From positions 62,001 to 126,000 of the IMG/VR virus record IMGVR_UViG_3300042511_000879: a DNA stretch of 64,000 nucleotides; one strand, 5' to 3'. This document shows, one piece after another, positions 37,800 to 44,941 of this stretch (its first letter is position 1; every line of letters begins with the position of its first letter). Under the pieces are notes generated by a model. The model was not told the DNA's origin, searched no databases, and was given only the letters and a program-made list of their open reading frames with translations. The translations under genes were made by a program, and so were the position numbers. This DNA comes from a virus.

Positions 37800-38706
37800 A
37801 GAGTATAAATTCTTTTTGGTATTTTTGAAGAGCCAATTCTTTTGCTTTGGCCTCTATTTCTATATCTATTTCCATTCCATAGGTATCAATAAATTCATAT
37901 AGATAATCGGCGTGTGCTCGTATAATAACACTAGGGTCTTCGTGTAGTTTTTTGGCACTTGAATAGTGACACAATTGGCGAATACCTTTAGGCCACGTAC
38001 GAGCTGCTAAAAGAAGAGCATCTTGTTCGGACATCGGGTCTTCATAGCATCTATGGTGATGGTAGTCGAATGTGATTGGAGTACCAATTGCTTCGTAAAT
38101 TCGGTAAAGGTCATTTACAGAGTATTGTGCAGGTTTATCGTCGTTTTCGAGGATTAAACGGGACTGTGCAGAAGGTGATAACAATTTAAAGTTTTCGATG
38201 AACCTTAGGATTGCTGATTCTTTGTCACCATACGAACCTCCAACATGAATATTCATCGAATAATATGGATTTGCCGGAAGACCCATCATATCTAATATAA
38301 ATGCATGTTGATTAAGTTCTTTGATAGAATTATCGACAGTTTTTTGATTTGGACTAGGCAATACACAAAACTGACCAGGATGGAATCCAATTCGCTGACC
38401 GTATTTTTGTACAAGAGAACCCGCGCCTTTTAGTAAATTTGAAATTGTTGGCCAATTTGGCAAATCAGTAAGCTCATATTCGGACATCCATGGGAACATA
38501 CTAGACGACATACGGTACAAAGTAACGCCGTTTTTATGATTCCATTTAATGATTTCTATCATGTCGCGGATATTTGCCTCTGCAAGTTCTCCAGCGTATT
38601 TGATACCTTTTGCGTCAAAGGTTTTTTTAATCATTGAACGCCCGATTTTAATACCACTCTTGTCAAGAGTCAAATTTATGCAACAATATCCGTAGTTAGC
38701 TCCCAT
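37789..38706 (-). CDS. uvsE: UV damage endonuclease (UvdE/UvsE family)
   Basis: A 305-residue TIM-barrel enzyme that nicks DNA 5' to UV photoproducts and starts alternative excision repair. Recognisable blocks: G-Y-C-C-I-N at the start, Y-R-M-S-S-S-M-F-P-W near residue 63, G-F-H-P-G-Q-F-C-V-L, M-N-I-H-V-G-G-S-Y-G-D-K, L-E-N-D-D-K, and F-D-Y-H-H-H-R-C, which together supply the metal-binding His/Glu/Asp cluster. Full length for the family. Phage copies would protect DNA before or after infection. It is co-oriented with nucleotide and repair genes. Confidence 0.9.
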   Translation of the reverse strand: MGANYGYCCINLTLDKSGIKIGRSMIKKTFDAKGIKYAGELAEANIRDMIEIIKWNHKNGVTLYRMSSSMFPWMSEYELTDLPNWPTISNLLKGAGSLVQKYGQRIGFHPGQFCVLPSPNQKTVDNSIKELNQHAFILDMMGLPANPYYSMNIHVGGSYGDKESAILRFIENFKLLSPSAQSRLILENDDKPAQYSVNDLYRIYEAIGTPITFDYHHHRCYEDPMSEQDALLLAARTWPKGIRQLCHYSSAKKLHEDPSVIIRAHADYLYEFIDTYGMEIDIEIEAKAKELALQKYQKEFILCEK

Positions 38707-38735
38707 GTATATTATATTAAGTTAATTTCAAAAGT

Positions 38736-39263
38736 TTATAGAGATACAAATATTGCCTCATCCTCATTAGGAGCCGATTCTAATCCAATACCATATCGAT
38801 ACATTAGAGTATCATATCTTCTCCAGTTTTTAACAAAAGCTAGTCCCATTGTATGCGCAGAAGGTTCAATATTTAAAAATCCACAATAATCAGGATGAGA
38901 TTTGTTAAATTGATAATCTTCCGCAATTGTTTTGATAAATTGTTCCATGTCATCTAACGGTTCCTCATCGAAATAGGGCATCCCAACGTTATACATTAAT
39001 TGACAGTAGAATTTAAGAGCCTTTACATTAATATTGTCTGCATTTGCAAATGCTCTTTGCAAATCATTATCTACCACAGCTTGGACAAAACCACCACCGA
39101 CATATCCAATTTGCCATTTGGTACATAGGATTGATGTTCCTATTTGAATGATATGATTTGCATCACCATCCGCTAATTCTTTTAGTCCGGCATGCAAACC
39201 ATTTACTGCAAGATAATTTACAACGAGTTCTTTTACAACTTCTATTTTTTTGAAAGTGTCCAT
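38736..39263 (-). CDS. Conserved-looking protein, unrecognised
   Basis: A 175-residue soluble protein with helical segments and a Gly-rich loop (IGYVGGGFVQAVVDND). No catalytic motif is evident. It starts 1 bp before the stop region of the 86-residue gene upstream, so the two are coupled and expressed from the promoter at 39552-39584. Function unknown. Confidence 0.45.
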   Translation of the reverse strand: MDTFKKIEVVKELVVNYLAVNGLHAGLKELADGDANHIIQIGTSILCTKWQIGYVGGGFVQAVVDNDLQRAFANADNINVKALKFYCQLMYNVGMPYFDEEPLDDMEQFIKTIAEDYQFNKSHPDYCGFLNIEPSAHTMGLAFVKNWRRYDTLMYRYGIGLESAPNEDEAIFVSL

Positions 39264-39264
39264 C

Positions 39265-39525
39265 TTAATAATTTGTTTGAGGTTCGTATTTAGGGTAACG
39301 GTTACAGATATCGAAGATTCGCATAACTTTTGAAGCTAATTCGGTAGGTAATTGAAGGGCTTCAATTTGAATTTCAGCATATAAATACCCATCAAATAAA
39401 CCGTACATCATGTTTTCTAAGTTTCTAGAGTAATCATTGTCTCCAATTTCTCTAATGATTTTCATAATTTCGGTTCTAGTTTCTGCAACCATGTTTTCTT
39501 GTCTATCAAATCTTGTGTAACTCAT
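39265..39525 (-). CDS. Small protein, unrecognised
   Basis: An 86-residue acidic, helical protein (MSYTRFDRQENMVAETRTEI at the start, ending YPKYEPQTNY). It is the first gene after a strong promoter (39552-39584), with leader ATTAAAACAAAGAAATATT and no Shine-Dalgarno. It is followed by the 175-residue gene. No family recognised. Confidence 0.45.
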   Translation of the reverse strand: MSYTRFDRQENMVAETRTEIMKIIREIGDNDYSRNLENMMYGLFDGYLYAEIQIEALQLPTELASKVMRIFDICNRYPKYEPQTNY

Positions 39526-39551
39526 AATATTTCTTTGTTTTAATTAGATAT

Positions 39552-39584
39552 GTAAATATAATCAATATTGTTGAAAGGGGAAAA
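39552..39584 (-). promoter_or_regulatory. Promoter, TTTTC-N19-TATATTTAC
   Basis: TTTTC (580-584) and TATATTTAC (552-560) on the minus strand, spaced 19 bp, followed by ATATCTAATTAAAACAAAGAA and the ATG at 39525. It matches the other eight copies, including the downstream transcribed sequence. Confidence 0.75.
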
Positions 39585-39604
39585 TCCGAAGTGTTAATTT
39601 TTTG

Positions 39605-39778
39605 TTAAAAATAAACTTCTGCAGTTTGTTCATAATGCTGGATTTCATTTAAACATTCATCGTAATTAGTAAACGTTAAATCAAAAGGTTCTCTACCATC
39701 GTAGTCTACTACTGTGATTGTAACTTCTCCATTACTTTTCATTTGTCTGTGTAAATCGATTTCTCTGTAAGTTGTCAT
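39605..39778 (-). CDS. Small 57-residue protein
   Basis: An ATG at 39776-39778 opens a 57-residue frame (MTTYREIDLHRQMKSNGEVT, ending in HYEQTAEVYF). It has its own promoter (39803-39835) with leader ATTAAAACAAAGAAAAA, and a dedicated position between two transcription units, which supports a real gene. The product is predicted as a small mixed alpha/beta protein with a beta hairpin (VTITVVDYDGREPFDL). No family recognised. Confidence 0.6.
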   Translation of the reverse strand: MTTYREIDLHRQMKSNGEVTITVVDYDGREPFDLTFTNYDECLNEIQHYEQTAEVYF

Positions 39779-39802
39779 TTTTTCTTTGTTTTAATTAGAT
39801 AT

Positions 39803-39835
39803 GTAAATATAATCAAAAAAACCCAGATTCGAAAA
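39803..39835 (-). promoter_or_regulatory. Promoter, TTTTC-N19-TATATTTAC
   Basis: TTTTC (831-835) and TATATTTAC (803-811) on the minus strand with a 19 bp spacer. As at 23520, the -33 box lies in the loop and arm of the upstream gene's terminator (39820-39843), forming a compact terminator-promoter cassette. It serves the 57-residue gene. Confidence 0.75.
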
Positions 39836-39843
39836 TCTGGGTT
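39820..39843 (-). terminator. Rho-independent terminator, copy of the 23537 terminator
   Basis: A 10 bp stem (AACCCAGATT / AATCTGGGTT) with a CGAA tetraloop, followed by six T on the minus strand. It terminates the membrane-protein/RNase HII unit. It differs from the 23537 copy only in the loop region. Confidence 0.85.
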
Positions 39844-39860
39844 GTTAAAGTTTTGTTAAA

Positions 39861-40205
39861 TTATTTCCAGAATAGCTGGACACATATTATAATAAATGAA
39901 AGTATTAAACAAGTTATTGTCTTTGCATTTAGAGATTCATCCATCATAAAATATGTTAGGATAGAGAACGAAATCATACCCATTGCAAATCCAATAAATC
40001 TTCCTGGCCAAAGTTGACCATCGTAATATTCTGCAATCATTCTAGTTGCTTCTATAAAAACATATGATATTGTAGAACCTCCTATTACAGCAACTAGCAA
40101 TGGGTTTCTTTTAAACCACGGCCACATGAACTGACCATTTGTTTGGAACCATATAAACGATTGTCCAAATAGAAACAAAAGAATTCCATATATTAATGCT
40201 CTCAA
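39861..40205 (-). CDS. Small four-helix membrane protein
   Basis: A 114-residue protein with about four hydrophobic segments (roughly 4-20, 34-53, 66-86 and 94-112) separated by short polar loops (WFQTNGQFMWPWFKRN). The final helix is rich in Ile/Leu/Cys. It overlaps the RNase HII stop by 4 bp. Such small phage membrane proteins can be holins, superinfection-exclusion factors or host-membrane modifiers, but no specific motif decides. No muralytic enzyme is adjacent, which weakens a holin call. Confidence 0.5.
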   Translation of the reverse strand: MRALIYGILLFLFGQSFIWFQTNGQFMWPWFKRNPLLVAVIGGSTISYVFIEATRMIAEYYDGQLWPGRFIGFAMGMISFSILTYFMMDESLNAKTITCLILSFIIICVQLFWK

Positions 40206-40834
40206 AATAAGGTTCCTGTTTCGGTCAGTAGGTGAGAAATAAAACTCATTCGATGTTGCTTACTCGGACCTAATGATTTAATTGCATCAATATGTGCTTT
40301 AGTACCATATCCTTTGTTTGAATTCCAACCATATCCAGGAATCTCAATATCCAAATCTTTCATAACAGCATCTCTTTCAGTTTTAGCTAGAATACTTGCA
40401 GCCGCTATTGAAATATATTTATTGTCTCCTCCGATTATAGTTTCAAAAGGAATTCCTTCAAATCCATGGAACTGGTCTCCATCAACTAATATAAAGTCAA
40501 ATTGGGCATTTTTTTGAACTCCTTCTAAGCATCGTTGCATTCCAATTAAAGTTGCTTTTAAGATATTAGTTGATTCAATATCTTCCGGAGATATATGTAC
40601 AATGCAATATGCAATTGCATTTTCCTCAACAATTCTACGAGCCTCTTTTCGTTGTTGTTCATTTAATAATTTTGAATCTTTGATTAAGGGGTTTTCAAAG
40701 CCAAATGGCATTATGCATGCGGCAACCGTAACAGGTCCACTTAGTGAACCTCGGCCAGCCTCATCAATGCCAATTTCTATAATTGATTCATCTCCAGAAT
40801 AGGAGTGTTTAAGTAGTATTTGTCTGGTTTCCAT
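40202..40834 (-). CDS. rnhB: Ribonuclease HII
   Basis: A 210-residue enzyme that cleaves RNA in RNA-DNA hybrids, removing primers and single misincorporated ribonucleotides. The signature I-G-I-D24-E-A-G-R-G29 is near the N-terminus, followed by S-G-P-V-T-V-A-A, D-S-K-L-L, Y-C-I-V-H-I-S-P-E-D-I and later D-G-D and A-S-I-L-A-K-T-x-R-D. Length and catalytic acids match. It shares an operon with the small membrane protein. In a phage with its own replication enzymes this role is expected. Confidence 0.93.
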   Translation of the reverse strand: METRQILLKHSYSGDESIIEIGIDEAGRGSLSGPVTVAACIMPFGFENPLIKDSKLLNEQQRKEARRIVEENAIAYCIVHISPEDIESTNILKATLIGMQRCLEGVQKNAQFDFILVDGDQFHGFEGIPFETIIGGDNKYISIAAASILAKTERDAVMKDLDIEIPGYGWNSNKGYGTKAHIDAIKSLGPSKQHRMSFISHLLTETGTLF

Positions 40835-40879
40835 CTATATGTTTTATACTTATTATATAGATGGATTCCAGATAGTTTC

Positions 40880-41632
40880 TTATTTCTCAGGGTTTTCAAC
40901 TCTCCATTTGTCGTAACGATCTACCACGTCTTGAAGTATTTTAGCTCTTACAATATCTTTATTCTCAAAAACATGGACTCCAGTTCCTTTAATTCCGCTC
41001 ATCAACTTCATAAATCCTGGAAGACCAGCACTAACCTTTGGTATATCATATTGACTAATATCACCAGTAACTAGAACCTTAGAATTTTTACCCATACGGG
41101 TTGTGAATAACATTAATTGTTTAAATGATGCATTTTGAGCCTCATCTAGAATCATAAATGAATCATCAAAGGTATCTCCTCGCATAAAGGCAAGTGGTTT
41201 AAATTCAATAGCACCTGAAGCGATCAGCCCTTCGGTTAATTCATCACCTACTATTTTTTTAAAATTTGAAATATATGATTGCATGTACGGATCAACTTTG
41301 TCTGCAATATCTCCAGGTAGGAATCCAAGTTTTTCTCCTGATTCTTGAATTGGTTTACATAGGATAATTTTTGAAACTCCTTTTGTTGCTAGCAACCATA
41401 GGGAAGTATAGCATGCAGTAAATGTTTTTGAGGTACCTGCTGGACCTGAACAGAACGTTATTTCATTTTTTTTGATTTTTTCAAAATAATCATATTGAGA
41501 TGGTTTTAATTGTACTCCTACTAAATCTAATTCTTTTACTACTGTTTTTTTAGGACGTCCAATTGGAGCTTTTGTAGTCGTAGGTTTTGCCTTAGTTGTT
41601 TTTGATTTACTTTCCACTGTTCTTTTTTGCAT
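40880..41632 (-). CDS. phoH: PhoH-like ATPase
   Basis: A 250-residue P-loop ATPase. The Walker A motif G63-P-A-G-T-S-K-T70 follows C-S, then I-I-L-C-K-P, G-F-L-P-G-D, F-M-I-L-D-E-A-Q-N (Walker B) and V-L-V-T-G-D, the standard PhoH helicase-like set. The N-terminal extension is basic and contains an AT-hook-like P-I-G-R-P-K-K (23-29), so it may bind AT-rich DNA. PhoH is common in marine and Bacteroidota phages. Its function is unsettled, with RNA-related roles proposed. Confidence 0.88.
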   Translation of the reverse strand: MQKRTVESKSKTTKAKPTTTKAPIGRPKKTVVKELDLVGVQLKPSQYDYFEKIKKNEITFCSGPAGTSKTFTACYTSLWLLATKGVSKIILCKPIQESGEKLGFLPGDIADKVDPYMQSYISNFKKIVGDELTEGLIASGAIEFKPLAFMRGDTFDDSFMILDEAQNASFKQLMLFTTRMGKNSKVLVTGDISQYDIPKVSAGLPGFMKLMSGIKGTGVHVFENKDIVRAKILQDVVDRYDKWRVENPEK

Positions 41633-41649
41633 ACAATTTTTGTATATAT

Positions 41650-41907
41650 TTAATCACCAGTCATCATGACAAGTTCTTTTAATTTCTTGAGTGATTCACA
41701 TTTTTCATATTCCTCTAACTCAACAAAATATTCTATTAGGACATCTACGAATTTACTTCGCTGTCCAATTCCATGTGGAATATCTATCGTGTGACTTCCG
41801 TCGTTATAAACAATAAATCTATTAATGGTTTTTGTAAAATTTCTAGTAAGTATGTAATAGCTGGACCTCATCAGAGAATCTCTTTCCTCCCCTGTTATAT
41901 CTCCCAT
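41650..41907 (-). CDS. Small protein with C-terminal UVR-like motif (1 of 4)
   Basis: An 85-residue protein ending in V-E-L-E-E-Y-E-K-C-E-S-L-K-K-L-K-E-L. This matches the UVR (UvrB/UvrC) helical hairpin pattern, D/E-x-E-K-A-x-x-L-R-x-x-I. Three other small genes share the ending (41997-42260, 43342-43635, 48790-49092). UVR motifs occur in UvrB/C, in McsA and in the middle domain of ClpC, which also has one here (residues 283-297). It could bind the phage ClpC or host UvrB/C. The N-terminal half is unrecognised. Confidence 0.5.
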   Translation of the reverse strand: MGDITGEERDSLMRSSYYILTRNFTKTINRFIVYNDGSHTIDIPHGIGQRSKFVDVLIEYFVELEEYEKCESLKKLKELVMMTGD

Positions 41908-41996
41908 CTTTCAGTGGTGTTTTTAAAAGTGGCTATAGCCACATATAGTATATATTTTAACCAGTAGAATTAAAGATATCCGGGCTAAAAAGGTTA

Positions 41997-42260
41997 CTAT
42001 ATTATATTGCTTGATAACATTTCAATTATCTTTTTAAGTTCTTTACATTTTTCATAATCTTCATTATCTTTAAAAAACTTAAGAACCGTTTGCACTCCTT
42101 CTATTTTCTCTTCAATAGTTCCATCGTGCTTTAAGGCACCCATTTTACCATTAACAATAGAAGAGTACATTGCCTCCATCATATCTTCTTTAGAGGCTTC
42201 GTGTAGTCTTTTTATAAATTTTCTTGATTCCTCCGGGCTTTCTTCTTCAATACTGCTCAT
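41997..42260 (-). CDS. Small protein with C-terminal UVR-like motif (2 of 4)
   Basis: An 87-residue protein with an acidic helical N-terminus (MSSIEEESPEESRKF) and the C-terminal F-F-K-D-N-E-D-Y-E-K-C-K-E-L-K-K-I-I-E-M-L, the closest of the four to a textbook UVR motif. Its 5' end overlaps the DnaJ-like gene stop by 14 bp, linking it to chaperone expression. Adaptor or partner-binding role is inferred from the motif. Confidence 0.5.
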   Translation of the reverse strand: MSSIEEESPEESRKFIKRLHEASKEDMMEAMYSSIVNGKMGALKHDGTIEEKIEGVQTVLKFFKDNEDYEKCKELKKIIEMLSSNII

Positions 42261-43080
42261 TTGGATTTTTTATCTTTTTAAGTAATTCTATTTCAGTTTC
42301 AGTTAAAGTTATAGGAAGAGTTCTAAGTTTCACCATAAGATTTCCGAATCCTTCTGCGTTATATATTGGCATTCCTTGTCCAACAACTCGTAGAAGTTGT
42401 GAATCATGAGAACCTTGAGGAACTTTGATTTTAATAGAATTTAGTTTGGTGTGGATTTCAAATTCTCCTCCGAGTAGAAGGTCAATCCAGTTTAGGGTTA
42501 ATTCAACATAGATATCACTGCCATTAACAATAAGTTCAGGGTCTGGTAAAACATTGACAGTTAATATGATATCGCCAGGAGGCGCAGATGAATTTACAGG
42601 GTGATTTGCTCCTTTACCTGGGACTTTAAGTTTTGTTCCAGTTTGGATTCCTCGAGGTATATTGATATTAAATCCACCAGTACCGACATCAATATATTTT
42701 CTGACACCTTCATATGATTCCTCAACTGTTATATTTAATGTAACTCTAACATCATATCCTCTTGCTTGACCGCCAAAGGATTGATTAAACATGTCGGTAA
42801 AATCACCTCCAAAACCATGGAAAGCGTGTTGCCATGCAGATGTGGTGTCCTGGTTTCTTTGGAAATTTCCAAATGGATTATGTCCTCTAGATGGATTATC
42901 ATACTGTTCTTTTTTGACAGGGTCAGAAAGAGTTTCGTATGCTTCAGATATTTTTTTGAATTGCGAGTCGTCTCCTCCTGTTTTGTCAGGATGGTGTTCT
43001 TTTACAAGCTTTCTATAAGATTTTTTAATCTCTTCTGGAGTAGCACCCTTTGAAACGTTAAGAGTTTCGTAATAATTCAT
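42247..43080 (-). CDS. dnaJ: DnaJ/CbpA-type co-chaperone
   Basis: A 277-residue J protein. Residues 1-65 are a J domain with the essential H30-P31-D32 and the surrounding Y-R-K-L-V-K-E-H pattern. A Gly/Phe/Gln linker (about 66-105) leads to two C-terminal beta-barrel substrate-binding domains (about 108-265; G-F-N-I-N-I-P-R-G-I-Q-T-G and L-L-L-G-G-E-F-E-I). It lacks the Cys-rich zinc finger, so it is a class B (CbpA-like) J protein. It would stimulate the host DnaK, as no phage DnaK is seen in the window. It sits between two UVR-motif genes and near ClpP/ClpC. Confidence 0.9.
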   Translation of the reverse strand: MNYYETLNVSKGATPEEIKKSYRKLVKEHHPDKTGGDDSQFKKISEAYETLSDPVKKEQYDNPSRGHNPFGNFQRNQDTTSAWQHAFHGFGGDFTDMFNQSFGGQARGYDVRVTLNITVEESYEGVRKYIDVGTGGFNINIPRGIQTGTKLKVPGKGANHPVNSSAPPGDIILTVNVLPDPELIVNGSDIYVELTLNWIDLLLGGEFEIHTKLNSIKIKVPQGSHDSQLLRVVGQGMPIYNAEGFGNLMVKLRTLPITLTETEIELLKKIKNPNEQY

Positions 43081-43086
43081 TAGAGT

Positions 43087-43296
43087 CTATTTTTTGGAAT
43101 TTCTAACTCTAACTGTTTGTTTCATTACTGGAATTGGTGCAGATTTAACTTGTTTAATGCTATCTGCTTTTTTCTCGGCAACTAGAGCTGCTTGACCTTT
43201 TTTATAAGTTGCAATTTCTCTTAGTTGTTTGTTTTCCATACAGATTGCAATTCTTTCTAGACTATCTGCAATCTTTTTTAAATATTCTTCGTTCAT
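43087..43296 (-). CDS. Small basic helical protein, unrecognised
   Basis: A 69-residue, Lys/Ala-rich protein beginning MNEEYLKKIADSLERIAICM, almost wholly helical, with a basic C-terminus (QTVRVRNSKK). It lies 6 bp upstream of the DnaJ-like gene. Its helix-rich, basic tail could bind nucleic acid or a partner protein. No family recognised. Confidence 0.4.
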   Translation of the reverse strand: MNEEYLKKIADSLERIAICMENKQLREIATYKKGQAALVAEKKADSIKQVKSAPIPVMKQTVRVRNSKK

Positions 43297-43334
43297 ATCG
43301 ATATACTTTATTAGTACATTATATATTAAAGAAA

Positions 43335-43354
43335 AAAGGTCCTATAGGACCTTT
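43335..43354 (-). terminator. Terminator overlapping a stop codon
   Basis: An 8 bp perfect stem (AAAGGTCC / GGACCTTT) with a TATA loop, followed by TTTTTTC on the minus strand. The TAG stop of the UVR-motif gene (43342-43344) overlaps the base of the loop, so the hairpin forms over the end of the reading frame. Confidence 0.75.
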
Positions 43355-43635
43355 GCTTTCTTAAGTATCTTATTTATTTGGGCGCATTTTTCGTACTCTT
43401 CAAGCTCTTCAAAAAGCTCTAACATATCTCCTAGAATTTTAACAATAGGTTTAATATCAAGTTCTTGTTTTTCCATTAATTTAAAATCAACTCCTTTAGA
43501 AATTATTTCAGCATAATTTTCATTTGCAAGCTTGATTTTTAAATCATACATTACGTTATTCATTTCGGCTTCTTTTTTAATAGTGTCGATTTCGTCTTCT
43601 TGTTCTTCAAATAAATTGTTAAAGTCTTCGTCCAT
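43342..43635 (-). CDS. Small protein with C-terminal UVR-like motif (3 of 4)
   Basis: A 97-residue acidic protein (MDEDFNNLFEEQEDEIDTIK at the start) ending F-E-E-L-E-E-Y-E-K-C-A-Q-I-N-K-I-L-K-K. It has its own promoter at 43659-43690 and terminator at 43335, so it is a single-gene unit. The tail has the same E-E-Y-E-K-C signature as its three relatives. A partner-binding helical hairpin is the likely role, the target unknown. Confidence 0.55.
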   Translation of the reverse strand: MDEDFNNLFEEQEDEIDTIKKEAEMNNVMYDLKIKLANENYAEIISKGVDFKLMEKQELDIKPIVKILGDMLELFEELEEYEKCAQINKILKKAKVL

Positions 43636-43658
43636 AATTATAAGGTTTTAATTTGATA

Positions 43659-43690
43659 TGTAAATATAATACAAATTCCTGACACAGAAA
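43659..43690 (-). promoter_or_regulatory. Promoter, TTTTC-N18-TATATTTAC
   Basis: TTTTC (686-690) and TATATTTAC (659-667) on the minus strand. The spacer is 18 bp, one shorter than the other copies. The transcribed leader continues ATATCAAATTAAAACC before the ATG at 43635. Confidence 0.65.
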
Positions 43691-43718
43691 AACTTTTTAT
43701 CAAAAAGTTATTAACAAT

Positions 43719-44450
43719 TTAAAATGGTACCTCATCTACCATATCCATTCCTGATATTTTAAGCATCACATTCATAGTGGCTTTAACATCTCCTTCACAA
43801 TATGTTTTTATTCTTTCAATACTACCATTCCAATACTCTTCAGTTGTACTACTTGCTTCCATTATAGTTTTAGGAGATGGAATATTAAGAGTGTTACAAA
43901 TTAAATCTAGTGATGCACTATTCCAACCTGCAAATTTCCAAATTTCATAAGTATCTACTAGACAGTTTTCCCAAGGTTTTTTCTTTTGTAAATGAAATTG
44001 ATGAGGTATTGCTACTCCGTTTACAATGGATCTTTTTATTAGATATGGAAAATCAAAGTTTTTAATATTATGTCCAGTAAATTGAACTGAAGGACTTTGA
44101 TTAAAAACAGCTTGAGCTGTACCCATAAACTCTTTAAGAATTTCTATTTCGCTACCTTTATAGAAAGAACGAATTTTTGAGGTTGTAATACCATCTTGGA
44201 ATTTAATTTGTCCCATAGAAATTACAATAACTTTGCTAAATTCTGGACTAAGCGCCGACATATGAGTATACATTTCCGCATCAGTAAGTTTTGCCAAATG
44301 AGATTCAGTATTTCTATGCTGTTCTGCTTTTTTTGCCCAATGCTTTATTCCGCCTGGTCTTTTAATACAGAATTCTTCGTAATTCGGATATTCTGAAGAT
44401 GTTTCAATGTCAATAAATAACATTGACTTTAGTTCGGTAGTATTATACAT
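43719..44450 (-). CDS. 3'-5' exonuclease, PolB-proofreading-like DEDD family
   Basis: A 243-residue protein with the DEDDy exonuclease motifs in order: Exo I F-I-D14-I-E16-T-S, Exo II G-H-N-I-K-N-F-D133-F-P-Y-L, and Exo III Y217-C-E-G-D221-V. It resembles stand-alone PolB-type exonucleases (family DNA_pol_B_exo2) rather than a full polymerase. It would degrade or proofread DNA or RNA 3' ends. It lies downstream of the 82-residue gene with 8 bp overlap. Confidence 0.8.
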   Translation of the reverse strand: MYNTTELKSMLFIDIETSSEYPNYEEFCIKRPGGIKHWAKKAEQHRNTESHLAKLTDAEMYTHMSALSPEFSKVIVISMGQIKFQDGITTSKIRSFYKGSEIEILKEFMGTAQAVFNQSPSVQFTGHNIKNFDFPYLIKRSIVNGVAIPHQFHLQKKKPWENCLVDTYEIWKFAGWNSASLDLICNTLNIPSPKTIMEASSTTEEYWNGSIERIKTYCEGDVKATMNVMLKISGMDMVDEVPF

Positions 44451-44691
44451 TCTTTGAGTCGTTTAAATCTTTAAAAATCTTATAAATTGATATTGGGTAT
44501 ACACATTTTTTTACACTTCTATCTGACTTTTCATTCATCCAATAATATGGGACTCCATGTAATTTAGTCAGTGAATCAATTAAAGAAACTAATTGACCAT
44601 ACATAAGAATCCCTGCAAATTTAAAATAGTAATTCTCACCAATCTTTGGTTTAACTACGTAAATTTTAGGTTCTTTTTTATCTTTTGCCAT
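44443..44691 (-). CDS. Small protein, unrecognised
   Basis: An 82-residue, basic protein (MAKDKKEPKIYVVKPKIGEN) with a beta-rich middle (YYFKFAGILMYGQLVSLI) and a Lys-containing C-terminus. It overlaps the exonuclease start by 8 bp. No domain recognised. Confidence 0.45.
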   Translation of the reverse strand: MAKDKKEPKIYVVKPKIGENYYFKFAGILMYGQLVSLIDSLTKLHGVPYYWMNEKSDRSVKKCVYPISIYKIFKDLNDSKNV

Positions 44692-44722
44692 ATACTAATT
44701 ATACACAAAAAAATAAAAAAGT

Positions 44723-44941
44723 TTAAAGATGTGTAGTGTCAACGTGGTCATGTGACTGTCGAAGTATCATATATCGATCATATGATATACTCATTTCGAT
44801 CCATCCTCCAGTAATAGATTTGGGTACTTCGTGATGGTCAATTATATAGTTTGGTGGGGTAGTAACTCTTTCTAATAAAAAGTCCATCATCAAATCTGAT
44901 TCTCTATTATGAACCCATATTTTTACAAATGTATTATTCAT
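44723..44941 (-). CDS. Small protein, unrecognised
   Basis: A 72-residue protein with a His-rich C-terminus (RQSHDHVDTTHL) and a beta/alpha middle. It overlaps the glycosyltransferase gene by 8 bp at its start. The His cluster might bind a metal. Function unknown. Confidence 0.4.
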   Translation of the reverse strand: MNNTFVKIWVHNRESDLMMDFLLERVTTPPNYIIDHHEVPKSITGGWIEMSISYDRYMILRQSHDHVDTTHL

